Origin: Pseudomonas viridiflava
GTDB lineage: Bacteria; Pseudomonadota; Gammaproteobacteria; Pseudomonadales; Pseudomonadaceae
Assembly: GCF_900602065.1 (NCBI RefSeq)
Contig: NZ_UWFN01000288.1
Coordinates: 62,001-126,000 of the forward strand
Direction: 5' to 3'
Length of the DNA: 64,000 nt
The notes under the pieces were generated by a model, which saw only the letters and a list, made by a program, of their open reading frames with translations, ran no database searches and had not been told where the DNA came from. Each line of letters opens with the position of its first letter. Within the stretch, counting starts at the first letter, position 1. Below, piece by piece: positions 24,036-32,200 of the stretch. The position numbers and the translations under genes were made by a program.

Positions 24036-24066
24036 CAAAAACGCCCGGAGGTATGAGCCCCCGAGC
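24036..24066 (-). terminator. Intra-operon Rho-independent terminator between apnO and apsD
   Basis: On the minus strand GCTCGGGGG (24066-24058), loop CTCATA, CCTCCGGGC (24051-24043), then GTTTTTG. All nine pairs form, with two G-U. It stands only 32 bases ahead of the apsD start and has no promoter space behind it, so it should reduce rather than abolish apsD expression. Confidence 0.7.
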
Positions 24067-24093
24067 GCAACGTTAGCGGTTAACCCGGGTTTA

Positions 24094-24963
24094 TCAAGCA
24101 GCGTCGGCCTTGCGCACCGCATCGATCTTGAGCATGCGGGCGATGATCAGATCCAGCTCCTTCTCATCGAAGATCTTTTTCCAGTCCGGCTTGATGATTT
24201 GCTCACGGCCGTAATCGATGGCGATCAGACAGGCATCCGAAAATGGATTGGTGCTGCGGAAAGCCACCGCCAAGGCGATCTGGATGTGCCCGTACAGCAT
24301 GGCTTTGGCCGCGGCTTCCGGCACGCCAATGCGGTTAATGGTTTCGTCCAGCGCTTCCTTCATGAAGCTGCCAACCATGCACGCCACGGTTTCGACCAGC
24401 GTCGGTTCGAGGTAAGCCAATTGCTTGACCGTGACCCAGTGCACTTCCCCCACTGGCCCGTACATCACGGCGATGATGTTGGCCAACTCGGAACGCTGTT
24501 TGTCATTGCCGGTTTCGAAGGCAGCACACACGTCCTGAATCGCGGCGGTGCCACCAAAGGCGTCGGCGTGCTCTTCTTTGGTGGTGCGCTCCAGGAAAAC
24601 CGAGGGGTGGCACGGATGAGCCACAGCCTGGTGAATCCCGTCACGCTGGGCCAACAGCCCGGCATAGGAAGCAGCAGGGTCGAGTGTCAACAAGATCGCG
24701 CCGTTTTTCATCTGCGGTACCACCAGCCCGGAGACGGTTTCCAGCGCGACATCTGGCACAGCGAGGATAACCACATCAGCGTGAGGCACCACTTCCTCGG
24801 TCACCGACAACTGCCGTCCGGAGGCCAGAATCTGCTCCTGCGCCCGGGGCGAGTTTTCACAGTAGGTCACACTGTAATGGCTGCCTTGCAGGTTCTTGGA
24901 AATGCGCATGCCCATCTTTCCGCCAGCGCCCACAATTGCAATTTTTTTGAGTTCGTATGTCAT
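24094..24963 (-). CDS. apnO: Proposed D-apionate oxidoisomerase
   Basis: 289 residues of the 6-phosphogluconate/3-hydroxyisobutyrate dehydrogenase-like class. The NAD-binding motif IAIVGAGGKMGMRI opens the protein, VVILAVPDVALETV follows at about 70-85, and the C-terminal half is helical (EALDETINRIGVPEAAAKAMLYGH). HPCHPSVFLERTTKEEHADAFGG near 125 is the presumed active-site loop. ApnO converts D-apionate to 3-oxo-isoapionate by oxidation and carbon shift. ATG 24963 is supported by AGGAG, which overlaps the stop of the preceding gene; the frame is open to 24990 but without a ribosome site. Its neighbours are the next enzymes of the pathway. Confidence 0.82.
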   Translation of the reverse strand: MTYELKKIAIVGAGGKMGMRISKNLQGSHYSVTYCENSPRAQEQILASGRQLSVTEEVVPHADVVILAVPDVALETVSGLVVPQMKNGAILLTLDPAASYAGLLAQRDGIHQAVAHPCHPSVFLERTTKEEHADAFGGTAAIQDVCAAFETGNDKQRSELANIIAVMYGPVGEVHWVTVKQLAYLEPTLVETVACMVGSFMKEALDETINRIGVPEAAAKAMLYGHIQIALAVAFRSTNPFSDACLIAIDYGREQIIKPDWKKIFDEKELDLIIARMLKIDAVRKADAA

Positions 24964-24967
24964 GGGG

Positions 24968-25774
24968 TCACTCCTCGCTTTGCTTAGCATTCAGGTAGTT
25001 CAGGTTGTGTCGGGTCCACTGATCTTCGAGCGCGCAGGTTGTCGCGGCATCTGATTGCCATGGCAGCCAATGCTCGATGATCTGGTTGATGTTGTTTTGT
25101 TCAGGATTCACTTTCGCCCGCATGTAGTCGTAATCCAGCAGGCCCTCACCCATCGGGCAGCCCGCGAAGGTGAACCCCACCCAGCCATCGCGCCGGGAGA
25201 AATTGAAGTCCTTCACGTGCAGGTTCAGCACTCGCTGAGCGGTCATGTCGATGACGTCTTTCGGGTGTTCCAGCGCTGCCACGCAGTTGCCTGGGTCCAG
25301 GCAGATGCCGAGCCACGGACTGTCGACACGCTCGACCGCATCGAGAATGGTCCGCGTCGGTACCTGCTCGTAGGTTTCCAGGGCGAGCTTCACGTCCTGC
25401 TCGACAAAGCGTGGCATTACCGCTTCCAGCAAACCGAACGCTTGGTCCGGGCTCGGCTTATAGCTATTGCTGTTGAACATGCTGCGCAGCAAGCGAACAT
25501 CGAGCACCTGGGCGATTTGCAGATATTTGATCAAGTGCGCGGTTTCCAGCCCGCGAGTGCCCAGTTCCAGAACGATCCCAAGCTGATCAGCCTGGGATTT
25601 AAGGGCCTGAAGCTGCTCCGTCGAGAACGCTTCAATGCCCCGGTAATCGCAGATCTGGAATACACCGGCGCCGAGTTCAGCGGTGTGTTGCAGCATTGCC
25701 GACAGGTCCATCGGGCACGGTACCCGCTCGGAACCGCGCCAGAAAAACGAATAAGTACTCAGGCCGATTGCCAT
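24968..25774 (-). CDS. oiaC: Sugar phosphate isomerase/epimerase-like TIM barrel; proposed 3-oxo-isoapionate decarboxylase
   Basis: 268 residues of the AP endonuclease 2/xylose isomerase-like barrel. GLSTYSFFWRG starts strand 1; metal ligands are probable in ELGTRGLE, ALETYEQVPT, GICLDPGNC and NLHVKDFNF (Glu, Glu, Asp, His). In the apiose pathway OiaC decarboxylates 3-oxo-isoapionate to L-erythrulose. The name is from context: barrels of this superfamily have many activities. GGAGG lies 7 bases before ATG 25774, and the gene overlaps the end of the upstream TpiA-like gene by 16 bases, so coupling is tight. Confidence 0.8.
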   Translation of the reverse strand: MAIGLSTYSFFWRGSERVPCPMDLSAMLQHTAELGAGVFQICDYRGIEAFSTEQLQALKSQADQLGIVLELGTRGLETAHLIKYLQIAQVLDVRLLRSMFNSNSYKPSPDQAFGLLEAVMPRFVEQDVKLALETYEQVPTRTILDAVERVDSPWLGICLDPGNCVAALEHPKDVIDMTAQRVLNLHVKDFNFSRRDGWVGFTFAGCPMGEGLLDYDYMRAKVNPEQNNINQIIEHWLPWQSDAATTCALEDQWTRHNLNYLNAKQSEE

Positions 25775-26583
25775 TGCTTAGCCTCCTGCGAGGTCGCCAC
25801 GCTGCGTTCACACACGCGCACCGCCTCTTCGAGAATCGATTTGAAAGCTGCGGGGTCGTGGGCAAAACGGCCGAGAAAAAGACCGTCGACCTGAGCGCCC
25901 AACTGGCTGAGCAGCCCCGGTCCGGCACTGCCGCCGTAGATCACCCGCGCGTTACTCAGGCCCTCACCGGCAAGGCGACTTTTCAGTTGCGCGCAGACGC
26001 TGCCAATGTAATCCGGCGAAGCAGCCTGACTGGCGCCAATGGCCCATTGCGGCTCGTAGGCAAGAATCAGATCACCCAGCAGACCTGCATGCCTTGCAGC
26101 GCTCAACGACGCTTGCAGTTGTTGCATGCAGACCTGCACGGCATGCTCGATCCCCCTGTTATCTGCCTCGCCCAGACACAGCACCGGGGTTAGAAAATTG
26201 CGCCAGGCAGCAGCTGTTTTGTCAGCGATGTTCTGATCAGTTTCTGCGAAATAGCGGCGTCGTTCGGCGTGACCGATCTCCACCACCTGACAGCCCATTT
26301 CCTTGAGCACCGCCGGGCTGACTTCACCGGTGTAGGCGCCCTCGTCTTCCCAGAAAACGTTCTGCGCGCCGACCTGAGCACTGCCCGCGAAAATTTGCAG
26401 AGCGGGCGCCAGCATTGGAAAGCTCGGGATAATGAATATCTCGACCGCGCCACTGCGCACGTGCGCCTGTTGCTCAATGTGCGCGGCAAGGGCTGCGCAC
26501 CAGTCCAGCGTGCGCTGGTAGCCGAAATACATCTTCAGGCTGACGCCGAGCGTCACCACCGGGGCGCGTGTAGAGGCATTCAT
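25759..26583 (-). CDS. lerI: TpiA-family isomerase; proposed L-erythrulose 1-phosphate isomerase
   Basis: 274 residues, about 20 longer than housekeeping triose-phosphate isomerase. Catalytic residues are present: Lys in VSLKMYFG (TpiA has NWK; here Ser-Leu-Lys), His in EIGHAERRRYFAE and Glu in LAYEPQWAIG; the phosphate loop is YGGSAGPG. The altered Asn and the divergent N-terminus argue for a four-carbon ketose phosphate, not glyceraldehyde 3-phosphate. LerI converts L-erythrulose 1-phosphate to D-erythrulose 4-phosphate. Start ATG 26583 overlaps the stop of the RpiB-like gene by 4 bases (ATGA). Confidence 0.83.
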   Translation of the reverse strand: MNASTRAPVVTLGVSLKMYFGYQRTLDWCAALAAHIEQQAHVRSGAVEIFIIPSFPMLAPALQIFAGSAQVGAQNVFWEDEGAYTGEVSPAVLKEMGCQVVEIGHAERRRYFAETDQNIADKTAAAWRNFLTPVLCLGEADNRGIEHAVQVCMQQLQASLSAARHAGLLGDLILAYEPQWAIGASQAASPDYIGSVCAQLKSRLAGEGLSNARVIYGGSAGPGLLSQLGAQVDGLFLGRFAHDPAAFKSILEEAVRVCERSVATSQEAKQWQSA

Positions 26584-27050
26584 CTGGCGCTCACTCGCTC
26601 GTAATCGCTCAAGGTCTTGACCTTAAGAGCCGATGCCGAAGTTTCGTCAAAGTGATAGGTCAGCCACTCCTTGAGCAGACGCCGGGCCAGTTCCAGGCCA
26701 ATCACACGCTGACCGAATGTCAGCACTTGAGCGTTGTTGCTAAGGATCGCGCGCTCGACTGAAAAACTGTCATGTGCGGTGACTGCGCGGATGCCGGGCA
26801 CTTTATTGGCAGCAATCGCCACGCCCAGCCCGGTGCCGCAAATCAACAGTGCCCGATCGGCGAGCCCTGCCGCGACTTTCTCGGCAGCTGCGATAGCCAC
26901 CAAGGGATAAGACGTGTGGCTTTGGGCATCAACACCAACGTCCTCGATAAACTCCACCAGTGGATTGGCCAGTAAATCGCGTTTGAGGGCTTCCTTGTAT
27001 TCGTAACCGGCATCATCGCAACCGATAACGATGCGTATTTTGTCACTCAT
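26580..27050 (-). CDS. derI: RpiB-family isomerase; proposed D-erythrulose 4-phosphate isomerase
   Basis: 156 residues, normal for RpiB. IGCDDAGYEYKEALK starts the fold, the catalytic Cys is in LLICGTGLGVAIAANKVPGIRA (seen as ICGTGLGVAIAANK), and the phosphate-binding LSNNAQVLTFGQRVIG follows. DerI makes D-erythrose 4-phosphate, which enters the pentose phosphate pathway. The frame is open to 27113, but ATG 27050 has GGAG 8 bases ahead and matches the family start; it overlaps the kinase stop by 8 bases. A ribose 5-phosphate isomerase role is possible but unlikely in this operon. Confidence 0.85.
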   Translation of the reverse strand: MSDKIRIVIGCDDAGYEYKEALKRDLLANPLVEFIEDVGVDAQSHTSYPLVAIAAAEKVAAGLADRALLICGTGLGVAIAANKVPGIRAVTAHDSFSVERAILSNNAQVLTFGQRVIGLELARRLLKEWLTYHFDETSASALKVKTLSDYERVSAR

Positions 27051-28806
27051 GGACTGTCTCCTCGGAACGGCTGGACGCGCGAATGCCAGCCAGCAGCACC
27101 GGCTCGATCGCATTGATAATCAGGGAAAGGGAAACCGCACCGGCATCCGGAGTACCGAGGCTTTTTTCAGCCAGCGGCCGCGCACGACCGATCCGTGGCC
27201 GCAGCTCAGCCGTGGCGGCAGCGGCCTCTTCGGCGACCCGTGCAGCGACGCTCCACGCTTCGCCCAGCTCAAGACCGCGCTGTGCTGCTTCGCACAGCGC
27301 CAGGCTGAATGGCACCAACACATCCACCATGGTTTTATCGCCAGGCTGGGCCTTGCCGAAATGCATGATGCCCTCGCTGGCTTTGCGTATCCCTTCGGCC
27401 ACCAGATCTGCATCCGGATCAAGCCGGTCACCGAGTGTGGTACCCAACGCTGTCAAGGCAACGCCCCACAGTGCACCGGAGGTGCCACCGGCTTTATCGG
27501 CCCAAGCGTCTGCCGCACAGCGCAGCAACGTGCCTGCGCCGCAGTCGAGGGCCAGGATTTCCCGCGCCTTGGCGACCGCAGCCATGACCCCGCGCTGCAT
27601 GCCAATCCCGTGGTCGCCGTCACCGGCTACGGCGTCGATGCGACCGAGTTCGTCTGCATGTTCCAGCACAGTGGCTTCGGCCCTTTCCAGAGCCTGCAAC
27701 ACGCATTTGGCCGAGCGGCGGGATTTCATGCTGGCGGGAGGAATGACCTGTTGCTCGACCAGTTGCAGGTCGAGAACATCCGACTGTTTAGCCAGTAATA
27801 CCGAGCCTTTCCGGTAGGCAGGCGTCGAGACTGGCGCACGCCAGAAAAGCTCCAGCTCTTCATCCAGCCAGCACAGGGTCAGGGACACTCCGGCCATGTC
27901 GAAACTGGTCACCAGCTCGCCGACCTCGGGCTCAACCACTGTCAAACCTGCAGTGTTCAGCAACTGTGCAACGCGCCGGTAAACCACAAACAGCTCTTCA
28001 TACTTCACGCTGCCCAGACCGTTGAGAATCACCGCAACGCGCTGACCTTGCGCCTTGTCGATGCCGTTCGGCAGCTCATCAAGCAACGCGGCGACCAGTA
28101 ATTGAGCCAGTTCGTCAGCCGTCGGCACCGGACCCTCATCGATACCCGGCTCGCCGTGGATACCCATGCCCAGCGCCATTTTGCCGTGAGGCACGTTGAA
28201 CAGAGGCTGATCGGCCCCCGGCAGCGTACAGCCGGAAAAAGCCACGCCCAGTGAGCGAGTGCGATGGTTGGCATGCCGCGCTACACGCACAACTTCGTCG
28301 AATTCATAACCGGCTTCAGCAGCCGCGGAAGCGGCCTTGAAAACCACCAGATCACCGGCAATACCCCGGCGTTTATGCAACTCTGCGACAGATGCACTGG
28401 AGATGTCGTCGGTGACGGCAATCACTTCGCAAGGGATGCCTTCCGCGTTGAGACGATCTCTGGCCAAACCGAAATGCAGCACGTCTCCGGCATAGTTGCC
28501 GTAGCCCAGCAATACGCCGCCACCTTTGTGCGCAATGCGCGACACGTTGTAGATCTGCTGCGCCGAGGGCGAAGCAAACAGGTTGCCCATGACCGCCGCA
28601 TGGGCGAGCCCCTGCCCCACCAGCCCGGCAAACGCCGGGTAGTGCCCGGAACCGCCGCCAATCACCACCGCGACCGAACCTGCCGGGGTATCTGTGCTAC
28701 GCACTACCCCTCCTGGAACCTGACGAACCTTGTCGCCGTGTACCGCAACAAAGCCCTCCACCAGTTCACCGGCAAAGGCTGAAGGCTGATTGAATAAACG
28801 CGTCAT
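27043..28806 (-). CDS. lerK: Fused DhaK-DhaL dihydroxyacetone kinase family protein; proposed L-erythrulose 1-kinase
   Basis: 587 residues in two domains. DhaK (about 1-330) has VIGGGSGHYPAFAGLVG for substrate binding and the covalent His in GMGIHGEPGI near residue 217. DhaL (about 375-570) has the ATP/Mg Asp cluster in DAVAGDGDHGIGMQRG and the GGTSGALWG loop. The single-chain ATP-dependent form is typical of dihydroxyacetone or ketotetrose kinases. In the apiose pathway LerK phosphorylates L-erythrulose at C1. GGAG lies 8 bases before ATG 28806, three bases after the MFS stop codon. Glycerone or erythritol metabolism is less likely, since no matching dehydrogenases are near. Confidence 0.87.
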   Translation of the reverse strand: MTRLFNQPSAFAGELVEGFVAVHGDKVRQVPGGVVRSTDTPAGSVAVVIGGGSGHYPAFAGLVGQGLAHAAVMGNLFASPSAQQIYNVSRIAHKGGGVLLGYGNYAGDVLHFGLARDRLNAEGIPCEVIAVTDDISSASVAELHKRRGIAGDLVVFKAASAAAEAGYEFDEVVRVARHANHRTRSLGVAFSGCTLPGADQPLFNVPHGKMALGMGIHGEPGIDEGPVPTADELAQLLVAALLDELPNGIDKAQGQRVAVILNGLGSVKYEELFVVYRRVAQLLNTAGLTVVEPEVGELVTSFDMAGVSLTLCWLDEELELFWRAPVSTPAYRKGSVLLAKQSDVLDLQLVEQQVIPPASMKSRRSAKCVLQALERAEATVLEHADELGRIDAVAGDGDHGIGMQRGVMAAVAKAREILALDCGAGTLLRCAADAWADKAGGTSGALWGVALTALGTTLGDRLDPDADLVAEGIRKASEGIMHFGKAQPGDKTMVDVLVPFSLALCEAAQRGLELGEAWSVAARVAEEAAAATAELRPRIGRARPLAEKSLGTPDAGAVSLSLIINAIEPVLLAGIRASSRSEETVHE

Positions 28807-28809
28807 TTA

Positions 28810-30168
28810 TTATTCTCCCTGTGTGACAGGTTGAGGCCCGGCCATATTCGCGGCCGGAGCGACTCTTCGTTGGCTACCGAGCGCGACCATGAGAATCGCC
28901 GACATCAGCATCAACCCACCGACGACAAACATCGGCACGGTATAGCCGCCGGTACTTTCCTTGAGCATCCCGGTGACAAAACCTGCGGAGAAGCCAGCAA
29001 CGTTGCCCACCGTGTTGATCAGCGCCACCGCAGCAGCGGCGGAGGCACCGGTGAGAAACTGAGTCGGCAAGGTCCAGAAGTTGGGCAGCGCAGCGAAGAT
29101 CGAGCAGGCGGTGATGGTCACCACTGCAACCGTCGTGGCGGGCGAACCCATGGCCAGCGCCAGAGGGATGCTGACTGCGCCGGTCAGCGCCGGCAGTGCA
29201 ACGTGCCAGGTACGGCAGCCACGTTTGGTCGCGTCACGTGACCAGAAGTACAAGGCCACTGCAGCGGGCAGATAAGGAATAGCGGTGATCAGCCCCTTCT
29301 CGAAGACGGTGAAGGTGGTGCCGAACTGCGCCTGGAACCCACCAATAATCGTGGGCAGGAAGAACGACAACGCATACAGGCCGTAGATGAAACCAAAGTA
29401 GATCAGGCACAGCACCCATACGCGGCCGTTCAACATTGCGCGGCCTACGCTCAGGTGACCCTGGCTGGATTGGGTCTGCTGCTGTTCACGCTCAAGCTCA
29501 CCTTCCAGCCAGGCCTTTTCTTCGCTGCTCAGCCATTTGGCATCGGAAGGCTTGTCCACCAAGTAGTACCAGGCGATGAAGCCGACCAGAATCGCGGGCA
29601 ACGACACCCCGAGGAACATCACTCGCCAGCCCGCCAGACCGAACAGCCCGTCATGCCCGATGAACCAGGCCGCCAGCGGCGCGCCAATCACCACGGTGAG
29701 CGGCTGCGCCAGATAAAACAGCGAGAGGATTTTGCTGCGGTAGCGCGACGGCACCCACAGGCTCAAATAGAGAATCGCACCGGGGAAGAAGCCCGCTTCG
29801 GCCACGCCCAGCAGCAAGCGCAAGCCGTACAGCCCTTCAATGCTGCTGACCCAGGTGAAAAGCAGCGACACGATGCCCCAGGACACCATGATCCGCGCCA
29901 GCCATTTGCGGGCACCGAAGCGATGTAGCGCCAGGTTGCTGGGCACTTCAAGAAGGATGTAGCCAATGAAAAAAATCCCGGAAGCAAGGCCGAACTGCGC
30001 GATGGTCAAGCCCAAGTCCTGGGTCATGCCATTAGGGCCTGCAAAAGAGATGGCCGTGCGGTCCAGGAAGTTGATGAAAAACATCAACCCCACGAACGGT
30101 ACCAGCCGGAGTGAAATCTTGCGGATGGCCGATTTCTCGACGCTTTGGGATGCGGAGACAGTTGACAT
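28810..30168 (-). CDS. MFS transporter, anion:cation symporter type
   Basis: 452 residues with about twelve membrane segments. INFLDRTAISFAGP in helix 1, GARKWLARIMVSWG between helices 2-4 and GVAEAGFFPGAILYLSLWVP in helix 5 (seen as GVAEAGFFPGAILY) place it in the ACS family, which takes up sugar acids such as tartrate, galactarate or hydroxyphenylacetate with protons. As first gene of the catabolic operon it may import D-apionate or a related acid, complementing the ABC importer for the free sugar. I use ATG 30168, with GGAG 7 bases ahead; an upstream ATG at 30186 lacks a ribosome site. Confidence 0.85.
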   Translation of the reverse strand: MSTVSASQSVEKSAIRKISLRLVPFVGLMFFINFLDRTAISFAGPNGMTQDLGLTIAQFGLASGIFFIGYILLEVPSNLALHRFGARKWLARIMVSWGIVSLLFTWVSSIEGLYGLRLLLGVAEAGFFPGAILYLSLWVPSRYRSKILSLFYLAQPLTVVIGAPLAAWFIGHDGLFGLAGWRVMFLGVSLPAILVGFIAWYYLVDKPSDAKWLSSEEKAWLEGELEREQQQTQSSQGHLSVGRAMLNGRVWVLCLIYFGFIYGLYALSFFLPTIIGGFQAQFGTTFTVFEKGLITAIPYLPAAVALYFWSRDATKRGCRTWHVALPALTGAVSIPLALAMGSPATTVAVVTITACSIFAALPNFWTLPTQFLTGASAAAAVALINTVGNVAGFSAGFVTGMLKESTGGYTVPMFVVGGLMLMSAILMVALGSQRRVAPAANMAGPQPVTQGE

Positions 30169-30511
30169 GTCGTTTCTCCGACTCATCTACGGCGAGCGCT
30201 AGCACGCTTGCTGATGTGATGAGGTGATTTCTTATTTTGATCGCTGTAAGGCAGCGATTTCACCTAAGCCAGGGCGCTTGGCGAAGCGACTGACCTGGCT
30301 AAAGGTTTAGCATGCACATTTTCATTTGTATACTGTGATGATGGTATGATCTCTATACCTCGACCACAAAACGCTTTCTCTTGGCTTCGAAACCATTGAG
30401 TTTGAGCGGCCGCGACTAAATCGAACCGCTTGTCAAAAAATGAAAAGGAGTGAGGATCAATCAGCAGGCAGGAAGCTTACGTCTATGTCGCGGGCAACAC
30501 TGAGTCCGCCG
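30169..30511. promoter_or_regulatory. Promoter region of the MFS-lerK-derI-lerI-oiaC-apnO-apsD operon
   Basis: 343 bases. TTTGTATAC (30325-30333) and TGGTATGATCTCTATACC (30342-30359) form a dense cluster of GTAT/ATAC half sites, the second a GGTAT-N7-ATACC palindrome. TGGTATGAT recurs at 17606. This is the best candidate site for the NanR-like regulator. Bases 30380-30500 show nothing further. Confidence 0.5.
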
Positions 30512-30853
30512 TTACAGGCACTCCTGCGCCGCCTGCTCGAAACTGGAAGGCGTGAAACTGGAAGCCAGCGGTCGACGCTCGTACAAGAACACCTTTCCTC
30601 CTGTCGGGGCTTTGTAAGCCTCGATCACGTTGTCTGCTGCAATAGCGCTGGAGACCACAATTCGATAGTGGCGCTGGCTTTGTGACAACGTCGGCGTGAA
30701 CTTGCGTTCCTGTAACTTGGGCACCAGGCAGTCCGTGTATTGCTCGGGTGACTTGGCCGTTTGCAATACGCGGGTCGGCTGATTGGGCGCAGAAGCACAG
30801 CCAGTCAGAAGAGAAACGGCAAGTGCTGAAGTACAAAAGAGAGAGAGACGCAT
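30512..30853 (-). CDS. Small predicted outer-membrane lipoprotein, function unknown
   Basis: 113 residues. The signal peptide ends in a clear lipobox, SLLTGC, with the modified Cys near residue 19; the residue after it is Ala, consistent with outer-membrane sorting. The mature part of about 95 residues has two further Cys (YTDCLVPKL and the penultimate position, QECL) that could form a disulfide. I do not recognise a family beyond small pseudomonad lipoproteins. AGGA (about 10 bases ahead) supports ATG 30853; the open frame reaches 30883. It is monocistronic. Confidence 0.7.
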   Translation of the reverse strand: MRLSLFCTSALAVSLLTGCASAPNQPTRVLQTAKSPEQYTDCLVPKLQERKFTPTLSQSQRHYRIVVSSAIAADNVIEAYKAPTGGKVFLYERRPLASSFTPSSFEQAAQECL

Positions 30854-31067
30854 TAACGAAATCCTGAATAACAAATCTGCCAAAGGGCAGGGTTTCCAAT
30901 GCCGGGTATTTTCCGGATTTATTCAGGAAACAGAAGTTTTAAGTTGTGATGTTGAATATTGTTTAGAACGATAGTTTGAAACAGGCCTGTAAAAGCCAAC
31001 TTATTGGCGAGACCCAATATCTGAGTCCGCCTGTTTGATGTTTCGCCAACAAGTTGGCTCCTACACA
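30854..31067. repeat. Intergenic region with an imperfect palindrome
   Basis: AGCCAACTTATTGGCGA (30994-31010) and TCGCCAACAAGTTGGCT (31043-31059) pair at 16 of 17 positions. The outer bases CTGTA and CTCCTACA resemble the ends of the other palindromes, so this is a third, AGTTGGC-type variant. The stretch 30854-30990 contains only the lipoprotein's promoter; I see no gene. Confidence 0.6.
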
Positions 31068-31203
31068 GACTGTGTGAAAACGTAGCGAGCGACGGCAAGA
31101 CAAGGCAAAAACAGGCGAAAAAGCGGAGTCTAGGTGTTCTAAATGAGCATTTTTCGCCTGTTTTTAACGCAGTATTGCCGAGCGCAGTAGTTTTCACACA
31201 GTC
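31068..31203 (-). mobile_element. MITE-like element, copy 2 (inverted relative to copy 1)
   Basis: Same 14-bp terminal repeats GACTGTGTGAAAAC (31068-31081) and GTTTTCACACAGTC (31190-31203) and the same inner pair (AAAAACAGGCGAAAAA at 31108-31123 region and its complement). Its reverse complement aligns with 2728-2898, including AATGCTCATTTAGAACAC and GCCTTGTCTTGCCGTCGCTC. It directly follows the AGTTGGC palindrome, as copy 1 directly follows palindrome B1, so both copies sit at palindrome edges. Confidence 0.65.
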
Positions 31204-31223
31204 TGTACAGGTCATGCATTTAA

Positions 31224-32099
31224 TTACTCTTGCTGAACCACGCCCCGCTCCTCCAGCATCCGCACGAACATGGTCAGGCTGCGCGATACGGTGCCTTTGC
31301 GCCATACCAGCCAGGTGCGTAAAAACCGGAACGCTTCTGCCATCGGCCAGACGCTGACGGTGGTGCAGCCCGGCATGCTCTGCAACATGCTGCGCGGCAT
31401 CAACGCCAGGCCGGCACCGGCGCTGACGCAGGCAAGCATCCCGTGGTACGACTCCATTTCGAATATTTTGCCGGGCACCGCTGCGTCAGCGGCGAACCAC
31501 TGCTCGAAGTGATGGCGGTAAGAGCAGTTGGAACGAAAGGCGTAAATATTTTCGCCGCTAACGTCCAGCGCTCTGCCGATCGGTGCATGGTTGAGTGGCG
31601 CAATCAGCACCATCTCCTCCTCGAACGCGGGTACACCTTCAAGTGCCGGGTGCAAAACCGGGCCATCGACAAAGGCCGCCACCAGCCTGCCCGCCAGTAC
31701 GGCATCAATCATGGTGCCAGACGGGCCCGTGGACAGATCGAGTTCAACCTTCGAGTACTGCTGGTTATAGGCGGCCAGCAATTCGGGAATCCGCACCGCC
31801 GCCGTGCTCTCAAGCGAGCCAAGGGCAAATGATCCCTGGGGTTCTTCACCGGCAACCGTGGCGCGAGCCTCTCCCACAAGGTCGAGAATACGTCGCGCGT
31901 AATCGAGAAAGCTCCAGCCTGCTGGCGAAAGACGCAAGCGGCTTTTTTCCCGGATAAACAGATCCACGCCCAGATCCTGCTCCAGCTGTTTGATCCGGGT
32001 GGTCAGGTTGGAAGGCACGCGATGGATGTGTTGCGCCGCAGCGCTGATGCTGCCCTGCTCGGCAACAGCCTTGAACATTTCCAGCTGGACCAGATCCAC
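31224..32099 (-). CDS. LysR-family transcriptional regulator
   Basis: 291 residues. The N-terminal winged helix is standard (LEMFKAVAEQGSISAAAQHIHRVPSNLTTRIKQLEQDLG, seen here as AVAEQGSISAAAQ and SNLTTRIKQLEQ); the remainder is the two-lobed effector-binding domain. The start is GTG (32097-32099) with GGAG 7 bases ahead; an ATG three bases upstream is in another frame. It is divergent from the semialdehyde dehydrogenase gene with about 100 bp between, the usual LysR layout, so that gene is the probable target. A Cys near residue 175 in FRSNCSYRHH is typical of the ArgP/YbhD-like subgroup; the effector is unknown. Confidence 0.9.
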   Translation of the reverse strand: MDLVQLEMFKAVAEQGSISAAAQHIHRVPSNLTTRIKQLEQDLGVDLFIREKSRLRLSPAGWSFLDYARRILDLVGEARATVAGEEPQGSFALGSLESTAAVRIPELLAAYNQQYSKVELDLSTGPSGTMIDAVLAGRLVAAFVDGPVLHPALEGVPAFEEEMVLIAPLNHAPIGRALDVSGENIYAFRSNCSYRHHFEQWFAADAAVPGKIFEMESYHGMLACVSAGAGLALMPRSMLQSMPGCTTVSVWPMAEAFRFLRTWLVWRKGTVSRSLTMFVRMLEERGVVQQE

Positions 32100-32200
32100 A
32101 CCATTCTCCTTTTGTGAAAGATACGCTCAGTATTATTCAGTTTTCATAAAAACTACAGCACCGTAATCTGAACGCATTCCCCACCCAACAGGACGGTGCA

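Noticed and set aside
22964..28806. Erythritol or ribitol catabolic operon as alternative reading
   Set aside because: The tetrose-phosphate isomerases fit, but there is no polyol kinase or polyol dehydrogenase. ApnO-, OiaC- and lactonase-like genes would be unexplained.
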